Source of the DNA: Morinoia aosen
Taxonomy: Eukaryota > Arthropoda > Malacostraca > Amphipoda > Talitridae
NCBI GenBank assembly: GCA_030386875.1
Contig: CM059568.1
Span: 11,146,316 to 11,210,315, forward strand
Length of the DNA stretch: 64,000 nt
Reading direction: 5' to 3'
The notes beneath the pieces were generated by a model. That model ran no database searches. It was given only the letters and a program-made list of their open reading frames with translations, and had not been told where the DNA came from. The position numbers and the translations under genes were made by a program. Every line of letters begins with the position of its first letter. Position 1 is the stretch's first letter. Below, one piece after another: positions 11,601 through 24,573 of the stretch.

Positions 11601-14600
11601 GCGGAGCCTGGAGGTGCGGACTCCGTTTTGCAGTCGGGGGAAAGTCCTGCGCCTCGCTCTTCATTTCGCTGGATCGTGACCAAAACAAAACATCAGCGGC
11701 CATTTGTGCAAGTCGAGGCTCCTCGTGAGTGCGTGTGAATCTGAGAAGCGGAATGCTTGCTTTTGTTTCTTTGCAGTTTCACGTCGGTTGACGTGCTGCA
11801 GTCTGAGCCGACGCTGCGCCGAGCACAGCACCATGATGAACAAGAAGGCTAATTCGAAGATATTTGTAAAATTCTAGTTGAGAGAGATTCTGGGGGATGT
11901 GTAAAGACCTTCCTATTCAGAAGGATGCACTGCGCCCTACATCGCTCTCCCTTCAACTCTCAACAAGCAGGGGTCAGTCTTGGTCCCAGTCACATTGATT
12001 TTAACTCTTCTCTGATCGATGGTCATTGTTTTAGGATTAACTAATTGACGCCTGTAACGTTCAGTATTTACAGTAAGGTCTCATACAGTTATTCTCTGCC
12101 TTCACGTTCAGATGAAGTTGAGGGGGCGTGTTTCATAGCTAGCAGACGTCTTTATAATTTGTGGTGCTCTAATATTCCCCGATATTTTTGATCATCTAAT
12201 TTTTGCTAAGTAACCACCAGCGCAGATTTAAAAGAACAAATCAGTTACGTCACATGATGGTATTAGCCCCTTAAAGGTATGTCTAGGTACAGCAATCTAT
12301 CTCACTGCGGTAGCACTGACACTAAAGGCCAGGTGTAAATGCACTCATATTGATCGCAGTGAAAAATGTGCTATAGGTTTGTGACGCTTACGATGTTTGT
12401 CATTTAGGTAAAAATTTAATTTTTATCATGCAACTCTAAATTCCCAGAAGTTCAGCAAACGCATGCAAAACTAAAAAATTAGGCAATGTTAATAGAATTC
12501 ATTGTTGTTGAAGTTGTGGTTGCGATAACTACGACTGAAACAGGTATCTGAGATCATTATACTGTCTAGAAACAATACTACTATCTATGCAAGTGCTACC
12601 TCTTAAAAGATGCTGTAGTTGCTACGAGTGTGACAGCTCTTTTTGGAACAATAGTGATGAACTTTGCGATTGCAATGGTAGCCATTGTAGCAGTAGTGAA
12701 TGAAACCATCATGGCTTGAAAAGTTGAGTTTGCCACAGCCAGGCTTGATGGCATATATGACAGCGCAGTGCGGTCTGCCACGCTCGTGCATCGCCATCAG
12801 TTCTGTTACGTATCGACGGACAAGCCGTCGCAGAGGCAGTTTACTTCGGTGTACAGTACTCGTCTCCACAGCTTTTATTCATTGGAAGATAATCTTGTTT
12901 GCATTTCCCATTGATTGTCGCTGCACCAATCACGTTCTTTTATGGTTACCCTATAATTTGGTTCCATTACTGTATGTACAATTAACGATTGTGCACCAAA
13001 TTTTGGCGGATACTTCTGAAGAACAAAGAAATTTGATATTTGGGTTTGCTCAGGGGTTGCTGTAATTCCAAACTTGTTCGTTCGTCATTGAAATCGGGGC
13101 GTTGAAATTTTATCTCAGAAAGTGTATTGGGTTGCATGTGTGTCTTGGAAGTTAGGGAGAAAAATATTCTATTTATGAAGCCATCGTTTAAGAGAAAGGA
13201 AATTGATTATCATCATTCGATGCAAGCTAAATTTTGTGTGTACTGAGCCAATATCTGACGTATCTGCAGGAACCGAATAACAATTGATTGATAACACAAA
13301 ATTTTATTTTGAACAATCAATAATTCAGAGACTTTTCAACAGCTAATTATTATGTTATATTGTTCAAAATGTGAAGCTAGTTTTGATATTCGAAAGTACT
13401 CATTGACTCGTACGTGTATGGACCACTGCTCATATTTTGAATTCTGTCAAAAGAGAACGTATGAGTGTGGGTTTCAGACTAATGAATTTGCTGCACATGT
13501 GTTTGTTTAGCATACGATAATCTGCTACTTTCTTGCATATGTAGTCCATGTATCTCACGCTCTCAGAGTGAAATCAAGAAAATAATACTTTATAACATTA
13601 AGTTATGTTAGTTTCAGGTCTATGTGTGTGTAGCATGTTTGAGCGCATGACAGTATTTTTATGAACTTATTCGCAGCTAGTGCTACTTTAATCTGCCACT
13701 GAAATAGTCTGAGGGCAAATTAACCGGGTCGTAAAGCCGTAGAGTGCAAATCACTGCCTGTAAAATGCGCAATGAGCCTAAATATGATCGAGTTATTACA
13801 TAAGAAAGTAATGTTACCATCATTTTGGTTACGTGCCGTTCTGGTAGGCGAGCGTCATCTAGCTGCATGTGCACCAATAATTAATCCAACCATACAGTAC
13901 AACGCAGGCTAATTGCGCTACATGCTTCAAATTACGGTGGTAATGAACGCCTTAATCTTATTCCATTTGGACTCCGTAAAGCTTATACGAGGGCTGACTG
14001 ATGCGTCTGACTAGGTAGGAGCGCTTAGGCGACGAACCAAGTATCGTAACGCTGTACCCTCACTTGCCGAGACTTGCGACACGCTAGCGTTCAGCAAAAC
14101 AGCGCAGGCAGTAGGACGCCTCGTGGGCTGGAACCTGCATGGTTTCGGCGGTTCGTCATGAGCCGTCCTTCCTGCAGTCCGCTCCCATCAATTAAGGGAA
14201 AGGAGGTGGGAATGGCAATGACCCGATGAGTGGCAGGGCTTCCAGCCATCCTGGTGCGATGTCCCTTCCTGATGGCGGAAAGCTTTGCGGTTGCACTGGT
14301 TGCCCCCACGCTGGCGAGCAGCAGCTCTTGCGCCAAGGGTGGGTCATGTCAAGAAACACATCGCCCGTGCAGGCACATCGGGTGTGGGGCATGTACTCAT
14401 TAATGAATGTCCTTATTAATGTCCTCATTTCAAAATGAGAACATAACGTATTGAAACGTGTTCGGAAGGAGTGCTACAAACTTCTGGAATTACTTTAATT
14501 TTACAGTGGAGCAACTGTTCCATAATTGTATCAAATATTTGATGTCATTACAAATCATTATAGAATATCTATATCACTTTTTCTATAAGGGAATGATAAA

Positions 14601-17600
14601 AGTATTAGATGATATTGCAAGTTCCTTCAAAACATTGAATTTAAAATACTGCCATGCAGACCATATTCCACATGGAAACTATAAGTTTTATACAAAATAT
14701 CGTCTCAGACCGTTGTGTCGCGCAAAAAAAATAGAGCTGGTAGCCATCTCCAACCCTAAACTATATAGAGAAGGCTGTGCTGTACGCTGTAAAGTACTCG
14801 ACGCTCTAAGTTGCCAGGGCTGCATCAGTTGTAAAGAGTTTTGTATGAACCTTCTCAGCCATAAAATATTGCTTCGTCTCTAGCTACGACCATCAATTCA
14901 GCGACAAAGTGTCTGACCAAACCAAAAATAAGTCATCAGCGTGTGTACATTTGATTTTGTTCGTATGCGTCACAAACCCTTCGGTCACAAGCGCACTTGC
15001 TGCCACATAGTAAACACTTCGATAAAAGCCGCTGCTGTTACCATTGTCCTACGCGATTAAGGCTATCAGAATTATTTTGCCCAGCAGATAAGATTGATCG
15101 TTGTCGTAGCGGTACAATTTGATGCACCAGAACTGCGCAATGTGAACTGCAGAGAAGTGGTAGAGCATCCAAGTTGCTCCATTAAATTACCTGTGTTCCA
15201 AAATTATTTTTATTTCAAGCTTTCATTGGAATCGAAACATTATATTAGCGAAAGAAATCGTAAATTTTCTCTAAACTATGAGATGGAAGTGAACTAAACA
15301 GCTAAGAACACGTTGCCTCTTGACACCGTGAGGGTTCGCTGCACCATCGCCAGTTGGTGTGGGCACACAAACTGAATGGACTCTTCTCTTTCATTCCTAA
15401 CTTCTATCCCGGATGTTAACTCGACTGCATAGTCGTTTGTCTTCCTCTAAATGTTACGAGATGGTAAGTACATTTTGAATGAACCGGAATGATGTTAATT
15501 CTACGCTAATAGCGTTCAACTGATCGTGCAGTGTTTCTAAGCATATAAATGCAAAGGTCTTTTTTAGTAAAGAAGAGTACGGATACAAGTGCAGCAGTAC
15601 AATACAGAGAAACAAGCAACAGGCAACGAAATGAAAAATCTAACTGAATTTAAAATTTTGGCGGTAATATCTTTTAGTAAGTGATTAAACCATTTGCGAG
15701 TAATTAAGGACGCCATGAAACATTATAAAGCACAGTACTGGTTGAAGATTGCACCCTACAAGTGTGACGGCTGCGGGGTTTATAGCCTGCTAAAATCGCG
15801 ATCTTTTATTATTATCTGTTTAAAATATGCCCCATTGAGAGCCATGAGCGGCTTGTTTAAAATCTGGAAACAAGTGTGAGTCAAACGCGCGCTGATGGTA
15901 GCTAGGATCAATGGAGTGCCTCCAACACATCGAGAGGTAAATGGCATATCCAGGAGCTGCTTCTGCGAGCGCCACAACGTCCGTTCTGTGAGAATCACAT
16001 AGAGCATTCCACTTGAACTTGCAGAGCTGTTCTGTGCAGACACAATACTGCTGAGCATGGACTGCGGGAACTGACCTGCGTCGGCCTCAAGTGCTGAACT
16101 TTTTAGAATAAAAGAACTTGTCATTCGAAGTCTGATGTAATATTCCAACTTAATGACCAGCCACCAGTTAGTGGGAAGAAAGAATATAAGGAAGTACCTT
16201 AGAATAATTTTTTTCAACCGTCTGTTAAACTATCTCCTCTTAGCTACTCATCTCAAAGTTGTACGACATTGGAAATTTTGAATAATTCATTTGAAGAAGT
16301 ATGAAAATTTAAACAAGCTCGTTATAAGCTTGAAGAATTTGAGACTCCTCGTACCAACATACTCAGAAAATGCTTCGAGCAGCACGGCGACGTATTTCGC
16401 ATTGACATATTTCGACGAAACCCAGTCGTTTTTTTACAAACGCTTGAACTTGAAGTTATAATGAACCAATAATAGAAATATTTACTAAAAATGCATCATG
16501 TTTTGCCTCACTTTCCAGTTTTAATACTTTAGTACCCCCTCACCTTGAATATATTCTAGCATTCCCGCTCCAACCTGATTAGTCAATGTAGAGCGCAAAT
16601 TGTGCGATTTTGTAACAACCGAGGGGATTCATGGAACTAAACTATAGGGCTGTATACGTCAAAGTATTCTATTTTTACGCAGCAATTTTTTACGTGTAAT
16701 ATGATCTAGGTAGCTGTTATTATCATTGAACATTGTTCATTTGAAAATCATTCAAAGCCTAGCTGCTAGAAAATTTGATTCCTAAAATTTTCTTTTAGCG
16801 TCAATAAAACCATAAGGTTCACTTTTTAGATATGAGTGAAAGGTTATGAGGCACAAACAAATTATGTCGTCCATTTATCATATTAAAATCGTATGGTTAC
16901 TGAAGAAAAATATAACTTAAACAATGACCACAGACAGAGAGGTGTAGCATAGTTTCCGTTAAAAGTTCATTTTTTGTGAACCTTTTGAAGGTAAACTACT
17001 CAAAAGTTTTGTAATCTTTGGTAACAACCAAAAGACGCTTTTTGACGAACAGCCTATATTATAGGTTTTATTTTTTTGCTGGATTAATTTATTTTTAGGT
17101 AACACATGTCAGCTATTCAACTGTTTTCTTTTCAAAATAGGCTAAATTTATATTGCAGATATGGATTCAGTCAACTATCCAATGATGTTAGGCCTAATAG
17201 CTAGTACAAAATGAAAAAGGCGTTAAATAGTTCATTACGAAGTTAGTGGGAGCAACTTTGAGCTAAAATGAAATAGAGAGAGCAGTACAGATAATTTCAG
17301 GGTAAACTGTGCGGCGATCGAAGAGAGGACAAAAGTTGCGCTCATGAGCTGTTTTATACATTATATACCCCTCACATCTCTCGTTCTCACTAATATTCAT
17401 CGCTTCATTACGTGATAAAATTGCCACTAAATATCTTACTTGTGTTCAATTCATTGAAGTCACACAATAATAATTAAAAAGAGTAAAGACATCGTTCATA
17501 TGCGAGTTCTCCTATATAACATTGAGTTCAATGTGTAGTTTAACTAATGTATAATTTATAGCATTTCCAACATAATTGAGAACTAATTTCAAACTTTTAT

Positions 17601-17832
17601 AATGTTGATAGATAGTTATTTTTATAGTACAGCTTATTGCTTATTGTACAGTACCACGTATTTGAAAAAATTTTATGCCATGACGGTGAATGGGGAAGCT
17701 TCAGTAAACAATTGTGATAATATTCATTTATTAGCCCTTTAACAAGCTTTTTCTTCTATTTTACATCATTTTTAACTCCATAGAGATTGCGTATTATAGA
17801 ATTAAATGGGCGATTTTTAGGAAATCTAATAC
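8662..17832. other. 9 kb without a recognised gene or repeat
   Basis: Open frames reach 145 codons (15780-16217, -; 14458-14883, +) but none shows a domain. A few GC-richer islands occur near 9.8-10.0, 10.6-10.8 and 14.0-14.4 kb. I see no family A copies here, unlike the second half of the window. Confidence 0.45.
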
Positions 17833-18128
17833 GTAAAATGAAAAGAAGAACCAATATAAAAGGGAACATTCTTTTAATCGCAAACGTTTCGGAATCTCGC
17901 AAACGTTTCGGTTCCATCATCAGTGCTGTAAAACAAGGAATGAAAAACGATATTGAACAAATTTTTGATGTAGGTATAGTGATATTAATTTCTTTTAGTT
18001 TTTTTCGCAATTTGTTCATTATCGTTTTCATTCCTTGTTTTACAGCACTGATGATGGAATCAGAGATTTCGAAACGTTTCCGATTAAAAGAATGTTCCCT
18101 TTTATATTGGTTCTTCTTTTCATTTTAC
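17833..18128. repeat. 296-bp near-palindrome (foldback element)
   Basis: Arms of about 115 bp: GTAAAATGAAAAGAAGAACC on the left mirrors GGTTCTTCTTTTCATTTTAC on the right, and the inner part pairs through AAACAAGGAATGAAAAACGAT. The left arm carries a duplicated GCAAACGTTTCGG that the right arm has once. The sequence TTTTTAACTC occurs just outside both ends (17768 and 18130). Open frames on the two strands here are mirror images. Confidence 0.8.
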
Positions 18129-20688
18129 ATTTTTAACTCTAATGAAGCATTTAAATATACATAATAAATCTTTGCTTAGGTTGTTAGTATTAAAATCTTA
18201 TGCTGATATTGTGTCACAAAGGGGTAAAATAATTTACGCTGAATTTGTACATCTGACAACTCATTATTGAAAATGAAAGTAATGTAATATCATTCAGCAA
18301 TATTCTTCTTCATAAAATGCCGAGATAAATGAGTTGTTTAAAATCAGTAAACTTATTTAGGGAAATTTGTAGTAAATTTTGGGGTATTCAAGTAAGAAGT
18401 CGTGGGTGCAACATGCACGGTGACGTCAATTTCAGTCAGTGTGCAATAGAGCACCGTGAGTGGTGGAGGTGTGCGAGTGGCACTGGCTACGTCATGGGCG
18501 TTCACTCTGATCATATGTTTCATTTATGTTCTCTCTGTGTAGTACGTTGGTACGGTCAAGCATGTGTAGAGACTAGACGAGGTTGTGGTTAATAACTCGG
18601 AAATACGGGCAATTTGTAGTGTGGTACAGAAACCAACTATTACCCATGGTAAACATTGAAGTTAAAACTCGTAAAATTTTTAATGACAGTTTTTATAGTT
18701 TAGAAAAAAGAAACTCGTTAGACTTATGCTCTGCCACGGCAACAATAATATGGTTGGAGCACTATTTTGTGAGTGAGGAGGCCGTTCTGTGCCAAGTGAG
18801 CCCTAGAGAGAGAGGGCTTGCAGTGCGAGCAAGCAGACTAGCCTATGCAAATTCTCCAGTAATTTGCCTTAGGTTTGTTCAGACCGCATCGCTGGGTGCG
18901 GTTTGTTGACGTTTCCAGGACTCCTGCCGCACCTTCGTATTTTTTTTTCACGAATTCCTAATGCCAATTTTAACCGGTTCCACAAATTTGCTCGTGATTT
19001 TGAGTTAACAAAACATTTCGATCCTCGTCTCGATTGATAATCATAAAAGGTACCAAATAAAATTTAGAAATGATTAGCGTTTCTTGTGAGGAATTCGTTG
19101 TGATTAGCGTTTCTTGTGCAAATACTCTGTAAAGTAACATAAATACATCTAATAGGATATAATGGATATTGTTTTGTAAAACTAATTCTTCTTTAGCAGC
19201 TGGTGAACGAATAACCGAGCTGCTGCCTCATGCAAATTTTATAAATGTCTGATGACGTATCGTCGATTATTAGCATTTCCTTATAAAGTCCCAAAACGAA
19301 ATAATTTGCCATTTTTATGATAAGTAACCCTTTTAAAAAAACCCATGTTGACATTCCTTAAATGAATTTGCGCTACTGTTTTTTGGCATTGTTTTAAAAT
19401 TTACATGGTATAAAAACTACAGCTTTTCAAATTATCGTAAACCTTTTTTTGAGGCATGTGCATTAGGTAAAAAAGTTTACTAATTTCGCTGCAGAAAACT
19501 TGAGAAGTGTCAAAGCACCTCGTGAGGTGAGCAACACTCGTAAGACCCTGCATTTGCATAATGCATTCACGAGTAACTGTCATCGTATGACCACCGAAAT
19601 TAATGCATCTACCTAGGAGAGCCAGCGCTCAGCAGTGAGGAATCTGGCCAATTGAGGCGCCGAGTGCACAGCGTGGGGGCGTGCATTGATTGGTCGAGCG
19701 CCCGGTGCTGAGAGCCGAAGTGCCTCGTGAGTGGTGACGGCGCTGGTCGAGGTTGAGAGCTTATTTACCCTACACCGTGTTCGTGTGACGCCTCTTGTGC
19801 TCCAACCTTAATATGTTTGAAATGGATAGCCGCCATGACAGTATGGGCAGCTGTGTGGTGGCCTGGGTGCAGTTATGCAGGCGTACAGATAGTCCTAATA
19901 TTATGTGTGTGATTCTTCTTGCCAGGTCGGTGGTGGCATATAAGTTTAGCAGCAAGTTTTTAAGAAGTTTCGAGTACCTGAACGTACCTCCATTGGTTTT
20001 TATTGTTGTTTAGACCTGTTTATGATCTTCGTCTTATCCTGCCTGAGTGAAGAGAGCTGCTGAAAAGTTCCATGCCAGGTAAGTACAGCTCATCCAATAT
20101 TAAAAGTACTAGGGTAATTCATCAAATATCGAACTGAACTGATTATCGAACAACTTTGAAAATATGCGCGTAATAAATTTAGTAAGCATCCAAACTTGCT
20201 CAGTGCCAGTGATCTTACATCTAAAACTCCTATTTTAGTGATAAAAACTCATTTCTGTGAGCTGCAAACTGCTACCAGCGGTTGCGAACGCATTTTCTGT
20301 ACGACCCTTACAAATTGGTCGAATTTTTTCACTCGAAAAATCTTACGCACCTCAGGAAAATTGCGACGGTTTAATTGTTGTTGGGTCACCGTCAACCTCC
20401 CGTCATAACTAGAGAGTAGTGTTGTCATATGATGTTCTGTTGCTGTATTTTTTTCTTTTCCGCCAAAAACTTGATAATTATTCCATGTTCGACATTCAGT
20501 TCCTTTTTCATGTCAGTATTAAATACTGAACAAAGGTGTTCGAATCAAAATTCCTTAAAAATCATGAATTTATGCCTCGAACTAGGCTTTTCGATTCTTA
20601 ATTCTTTTAAATAACTGAATCGATCTATTGAACGCCTGTTTTATTTCATTAAAATATTGTATTAACGCTTGATAATTACATTGAATAG
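18129..20688. other. No gene supported
   Basis: Mostly AT-rich. A 17-bp direct repeat (GATTAGCGTTTCTTGTG) occurs at 19073 and 19101. Nothing else is recognised. Confidence 0.45.
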
Positions 20689-21054
20689 TTGAAGATGGGA
20701 ATTCTGGTGAGGGGCTACCAATCAGCTGCTGGTGTTCCAAGGCCCTCAAGATCATCAATGATTCGTCTGGCTACATTTACTGATGATCAATCCCTTGCCA
20801 AGAAAATTGATGCAAGCATCAATAATAATTCATTGACGAGTGCTTTACACTCTACTCCAAAAAAGGTCACACAGGTTGATGATCACAATGATGGTTCAAC
20901 AAACACTGCAAATGAAACATCGACATCATATTCAAATTTTGATAACTCTCCATTCAAATACATCTTGAAAATAATTAATGAGACAGTTATTTCAAACCAA
21001 CAAACAAAACAAACATCGGCATCTTTGGGATGCTTTATTTCCAATCAAGCCTGA
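20689..21054 (+). other. Unassigned open frame of 121 codons
   Basis: Contains a Ser/Thr/Asn/Asp-rich stretch (KKIDASINNNSLTSALHS) with regular codon composition that looks more protein-like than its surroundings. The last part runs into the tail of the inverted SINE, and no splice or homology support is visible. It may be an exon or a fragment of a decayed transposon. I do not recognise it. Confidence 0.2.
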
Positions 21055-21296
21055 TACAAATGATCTTAAGCATTGGTTTTTCAAATGTCTTATAACTAAC
21101 ACTATATATAGGACACCATGACGGCTCCCCCGTAAAGCCGGTACCCATTTCCGACACCTGGGTCGAGTGGGGTATTGTGCTTGAGCTTTCCCTTATACCC
21201 AACGGGAAAAATCGCAGCGCCAGCGCCGGGATACGAACCCGCGACTCCAACATACAAGTCCGATCCCTTAACCGCTGTGCCACCGCGAGCATTTCC
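20996..21296 (-). mobile_element. tRNA-derived SINE, copy 1
   Basis: On the minus strand there is a pol III A box (TGGCACAGCGG, complement of 21272-21282) and a B box close to consensus (GGTTCGTATCC, complement of 21229-21239), then a body shared with 43425-43703 and a tail GGCTTGATTGGAAATAAAGC and GATGCCGATGTTTGTT with TTTG repeats. The head resembles a tRNA gene with acceptor-side pairing lost, so it is a SINE and not a functional tRNA. Confidence 0.85.
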
Positions 21297-21316
21297 AAGA
21301 AAATCCAGTGCACCAA

Positions 21317-21682
21317 AGAAAAAAAAGAGTGAAAGAAAAACGTTTATTTTCCAAGTGGCCACATGAGATACATGTCAACATATTGGGTTTTAAAAAGTTT
21401 CTTAATATAGGACGTCCTAAAACAAAAGTTCCATACGAGGAGTACTAATGGACAAACCATCAGAGGTGTACAAATAGAAAAGCCATATGAGGCATAATAA
21501 TTGACAAACTATACGAGGTGTACCAATAGACAAACTATCAGAGGTGTACAAATAGATAGACCATACGAGGCATATTAATGGACAAAATATACGAGGCGTA
21601 CTAATAGACAAACCATACGGGGCGTGCTAATAGTCTAACAAATGTTCCATACGAGGAGAACTAATTGACAAACCATCCTGTT
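21317..21682 (-). repeat. 26-bp higher-order repeat element, inverted copy
   Basis: Reverse orientation copy of the 2934-3470 element with one block of eight 26-bp units in the same variant order, plus the start of another, and the same 3' part ending AAACGTTTATTTTCC on the + strand. It begins about 20 bp from the SINE. A 64-codon frame on the minus strand is closely similar to that of the other copy. Confidence 0.8.
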
Positions 21683-22010
21683 CGAATCAAAATTCTTGTT
21701 CGATTCATGTTCGATATTGATGAAATTATGTTATTAAAGAATTCGATTTTTAGAACAATAAATAAATTCCAACAATCTACGTTGTCTTTAAAGCGACATC
21801 ACAGAACAAGAAAGCAACTGTTCAAGAATAATCTTGAGGCCCGCAACAGTTATTCAGAGCAAAAGTTACCGATTTATGAAGGTTGTTTCTAGACGCACGT
21901 GGTTTCTGTTCGACATTTGATGAATTACCCTACTCACCCACATAATTGTGCTGCATTACTGTAACTGTTACAATACTACTGCTGTCATCGTACTGCAGGT
22001 GCTGTTGTAA

Positions 22011-22250
22011 TGCGGTTGTGACGTAATGTGGTTGCGGTTACGGTGCGGTTGTGACGTAATGTGGTTGCGGTTACGGTGCGGTTGTGACGTAATGTGGTTG
22101 CGGTTACGGTGCGGTTGTGACGTAATGTGATTGCGGTTACGGTGCGGTTGTGACGTAATGTGGTTGTGGTTACGGTGTGTTTGTGACGTAATGTGATTGT
22201 GGTGTTAATGTGATGTGGTTACGGTTGTGGCGGTTGTGACGTAATGTGGT
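22011..22250. repeat. 33-bp minisatellite
   Basis: About six units of TGCGGTTGTGACGTAATGTG plus GTTGCGGTTACGG, becoming irregular after 22190. Each unit contains TGACGTAA, similar to a CRE half site. Confidence 0.85.
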
Positions 22251-22352
22251 TGTATATTAACGTGATGCGGGTGCGACAGCACTAAGTAGCAGTTCAAGCC
22301 ATCACGCAGTACTGGATTTCGGTAATTTTTTTATTTGTATGCTTGAAGCAAC

Positions 22353-22725
22353 CCTCCTCAGAGGGATACAGCTATGCATCTGAATGAGTTGTCACTCCTA
22401 GGGGAAATGTGAAGTCCCGAGCTGATACTTAGGTAGGCCTTCCTTTTGTTGAAATTGAATAGGTGTTTTGTTTTGTTAAGGATCATCTTTTTTCAGTTCA
22501 CTGCTGTCATGTTTTTCAGCACCTACTATTTTCATCTTCAACTTTTATTTTGTTTTATTACCTACTTGTCTTCTCAACTTGTTTCTATGCGCGAAAGTTT
22601 TGTGTTGGAACACACGTTCTGCATAGATTCCGCGTTTCCTTAGCTCCATACTAAATGGTGCTTCATCCTTTCTCTCTTTGGAACACTTTTATTGTGGTTA
22701 GAAAGGCTTAGACTAACTCGCCAAG
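22353..22725 (+). mobile_element. Family A retroposon, copy 1
   Basis: Near full length: CTCAGAGGGATACAGC head, TTAGGTAGGCC, GTTTTTCAGCACCTACT and TCCATACTAAATGGTGC in order, ending GGCTTAGACTAACT. Diverged from the better copies; no target duplication visible. Confidence 0.8.
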
Positions 22726-23570
22726 TGTAATGGTTATAGTCTCCTGCTTTTACTCTGCTCTCTTTAATATCTTATGAAGAAATAAAATAATTCATTGGAA
22801 AATTACGATAACGACTTGCGTTCGAGCCTGATTCGTTCAACTAAGTAAAATATCTTCTCGTGCAACTACACCGCCAAAAGTATGCACTGTTCACTTAACC
22901 AACAATTCGCAGAGCGTTTCAACAGGTATAGCTCAACTCGTTCCTGGCTGCAGACACCCAGGAAATCTATACTGCGTTTAACACCGTATCACTGAGGTGG
23001 CCGTCGAAGTTCGTATTCAGTATTACCAGGATGCCTTAGCTAGCGATGTGCTGTATTACGTAGCACCAATAAGGTAGTTTGGTACCTCAGTTCGACACCT
23101 CTGCGTTAAGAAGTGCTGGCAGGGGAGGGGCTGGAGACCCGGAGCCATAGCAGGGGGGCGCAGCTCCCACCCAGGCTTGGCTCGTTCAATACACACGATG
23201 CGACTGCTGCTGCACAGCTGATGTGCCCAGCTGACTGCCGCTGCTGCACCTGCCTCAGCGTGTGCGTCTCGTTATGTAGTCCATCTCTCCGTGTGATAAA
23301 ACTTGATGCAGTACCAGAATTACACTCACTTCAAAGTAGATGTGTGGTAATAGGAGCGACTGCTGTAAGCGCAGCGCCATAAGGATGTAGAGCTTAGGCT
23401 CGTATTCTCGGTGTGCTTGCTATTCCCGTTACTGGGAGTGTTCTGCGCTTCACGTCCTGCACGCTACGCTCTTGTTCCCATAGTGTTGTGTGTTGCTTTT
23501 CTCTAGTCCTTTCTCTGTCTTAATGGTGTTCAAAAAAATTGCTGTGAACTTATGCCTCTCCTCTCATTTG
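22726..23570. other. No feature seen
   Basis: Mixed-composition DNA with no repeat or gene recognised; the open frame at 23113-23382 has no support. Confidence 0.45.
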
Positions 23571-23800
23571 TTAACACGTTAGTTGCGATGGGTTAAACAG
23601 AAGTTCAATATTCAACTTAAATTTAAAGTCAAAAGTGATAAGTAAATTTGTAAATATCAAACATTAACTAGGCCTGTTAAATACCATTAATTTAGAAAGG
23701 TTATTAGAATTTTTCAAAACGACCCATCGATGGGTCGTTTCGCAGCAGCAAAAACCTAACTACGACCCACCGGTGGGTCATACCGCAATGAATGTGTTAA
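23571..23800. mobile_element. TTAA-flanked MITE, copy 1
   Basis: TTAA at 23571-23574 and 23797-23800 brackets 222 bp with terminal inverted repeats starting CACGTT and CACATT. Inside, two palindromes around GACCCATCGATGGGTC and GACCCACCGGTGGGTC flank GCAGCAGCAAAAACC. TTAA duplication is typical of piggyBac-type elements. Confidence 0.8.
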
Positions 23801-24228
23801 GGACTGAAACCGAAAAGTATTACAGTGACTGCAGCAATGATTCACTTGCAGGAATTTAAACCAAATCGTAAAGCTGCTTTTCTTATCCGCCCGTTGGGCG
23901 GTAGTGAGAAATTTCCGCGCTTAAAAGAGATGTACATGCATCCCTGAGGAAAGAACAGGAAAATGAAAGGAAACATTCAACGAATGTGAAAAGTTGAACA
24001 ACAATGCAGGATGTACTTTCGAGATGACTTTCATGAAGCGTAAATGAAGCGCATATATATGCCGAACTACGATAATTATTCGTTCATTGGTTTACTCTCT
24101 ATCTTCTTTCATAAATCTTGCAGTGACGTTGAACTTCTTGCGGAGCGGAGCTGCTGCTGTGAAATTCTCAGCTTTAGGATCTGGTTCAACAGCAAACTTG
24201 ACGGTGTTCTTACTGGAGAAACTCCGAC
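23801..24228. other. No feature seen
   Basis: Sequence between the MITE and a truncated family A copy; nothing recognised. Confidence 0.4.
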
Positions 24229-24360
24229 CTCGGGGGGATACAACTATTGTATCTATGGGAATTAGCATTCCCAGGGGGAAAATGTGAGGTCTCAAGCTGA
24301 GAGTTTGGTAGGCCTTTTCGTTGAAAGGTTTTCTTTGTTTTATTAAGGACTTTCTTTTCA
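24229..24360 (+). mobile_element. Family A retroposon, copy 2, 3' part missing
   Basis: Head GGGGGATACAACTATTGTAT, GAATTAGCATTCCCAGGGGG and GGTAGGCC are intact, but similarity stops after the T-rich body begins. Confidence 0.8.
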
Positions 24361-24573
24361 CGTTTCGCCTCAGTTTCTCCGCCGTCACCCTTGACGGCAA
24401 CTGACGACGCTACTTGGTGGATATTTGGTGTTGGTTGGTGTACAATTTCCTGCAGTTCACTCAGCACCGGCTCGGTATTGCGATGTACTATCGCCCTCTC
24501 GCAACTGCTGGACTGAAATGTTGGCTAATGTCTAGTTAATGACATATCGAGATGGTGATAATTGCGAATTTTT

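Noticed and set aside
14458-14883. 141-codon + frame with Cys near its end
   Set aside because: No motif with proper spacing for a zinc-binding domain and no support from splice sites.
15780-16217. 145-codon minus-strand frame as a transposon protein
   Set aside because: Some segments look conserved-protein-like, but I could not assign any family, and the plus strand is also partly open. Left uncalled.
21229-21282. Functional tRNA gene
   Set aside because: A and B boxes are present but the sequence continues into a SINE body and no cloverleaf with paired acceptor arm could be drawn.
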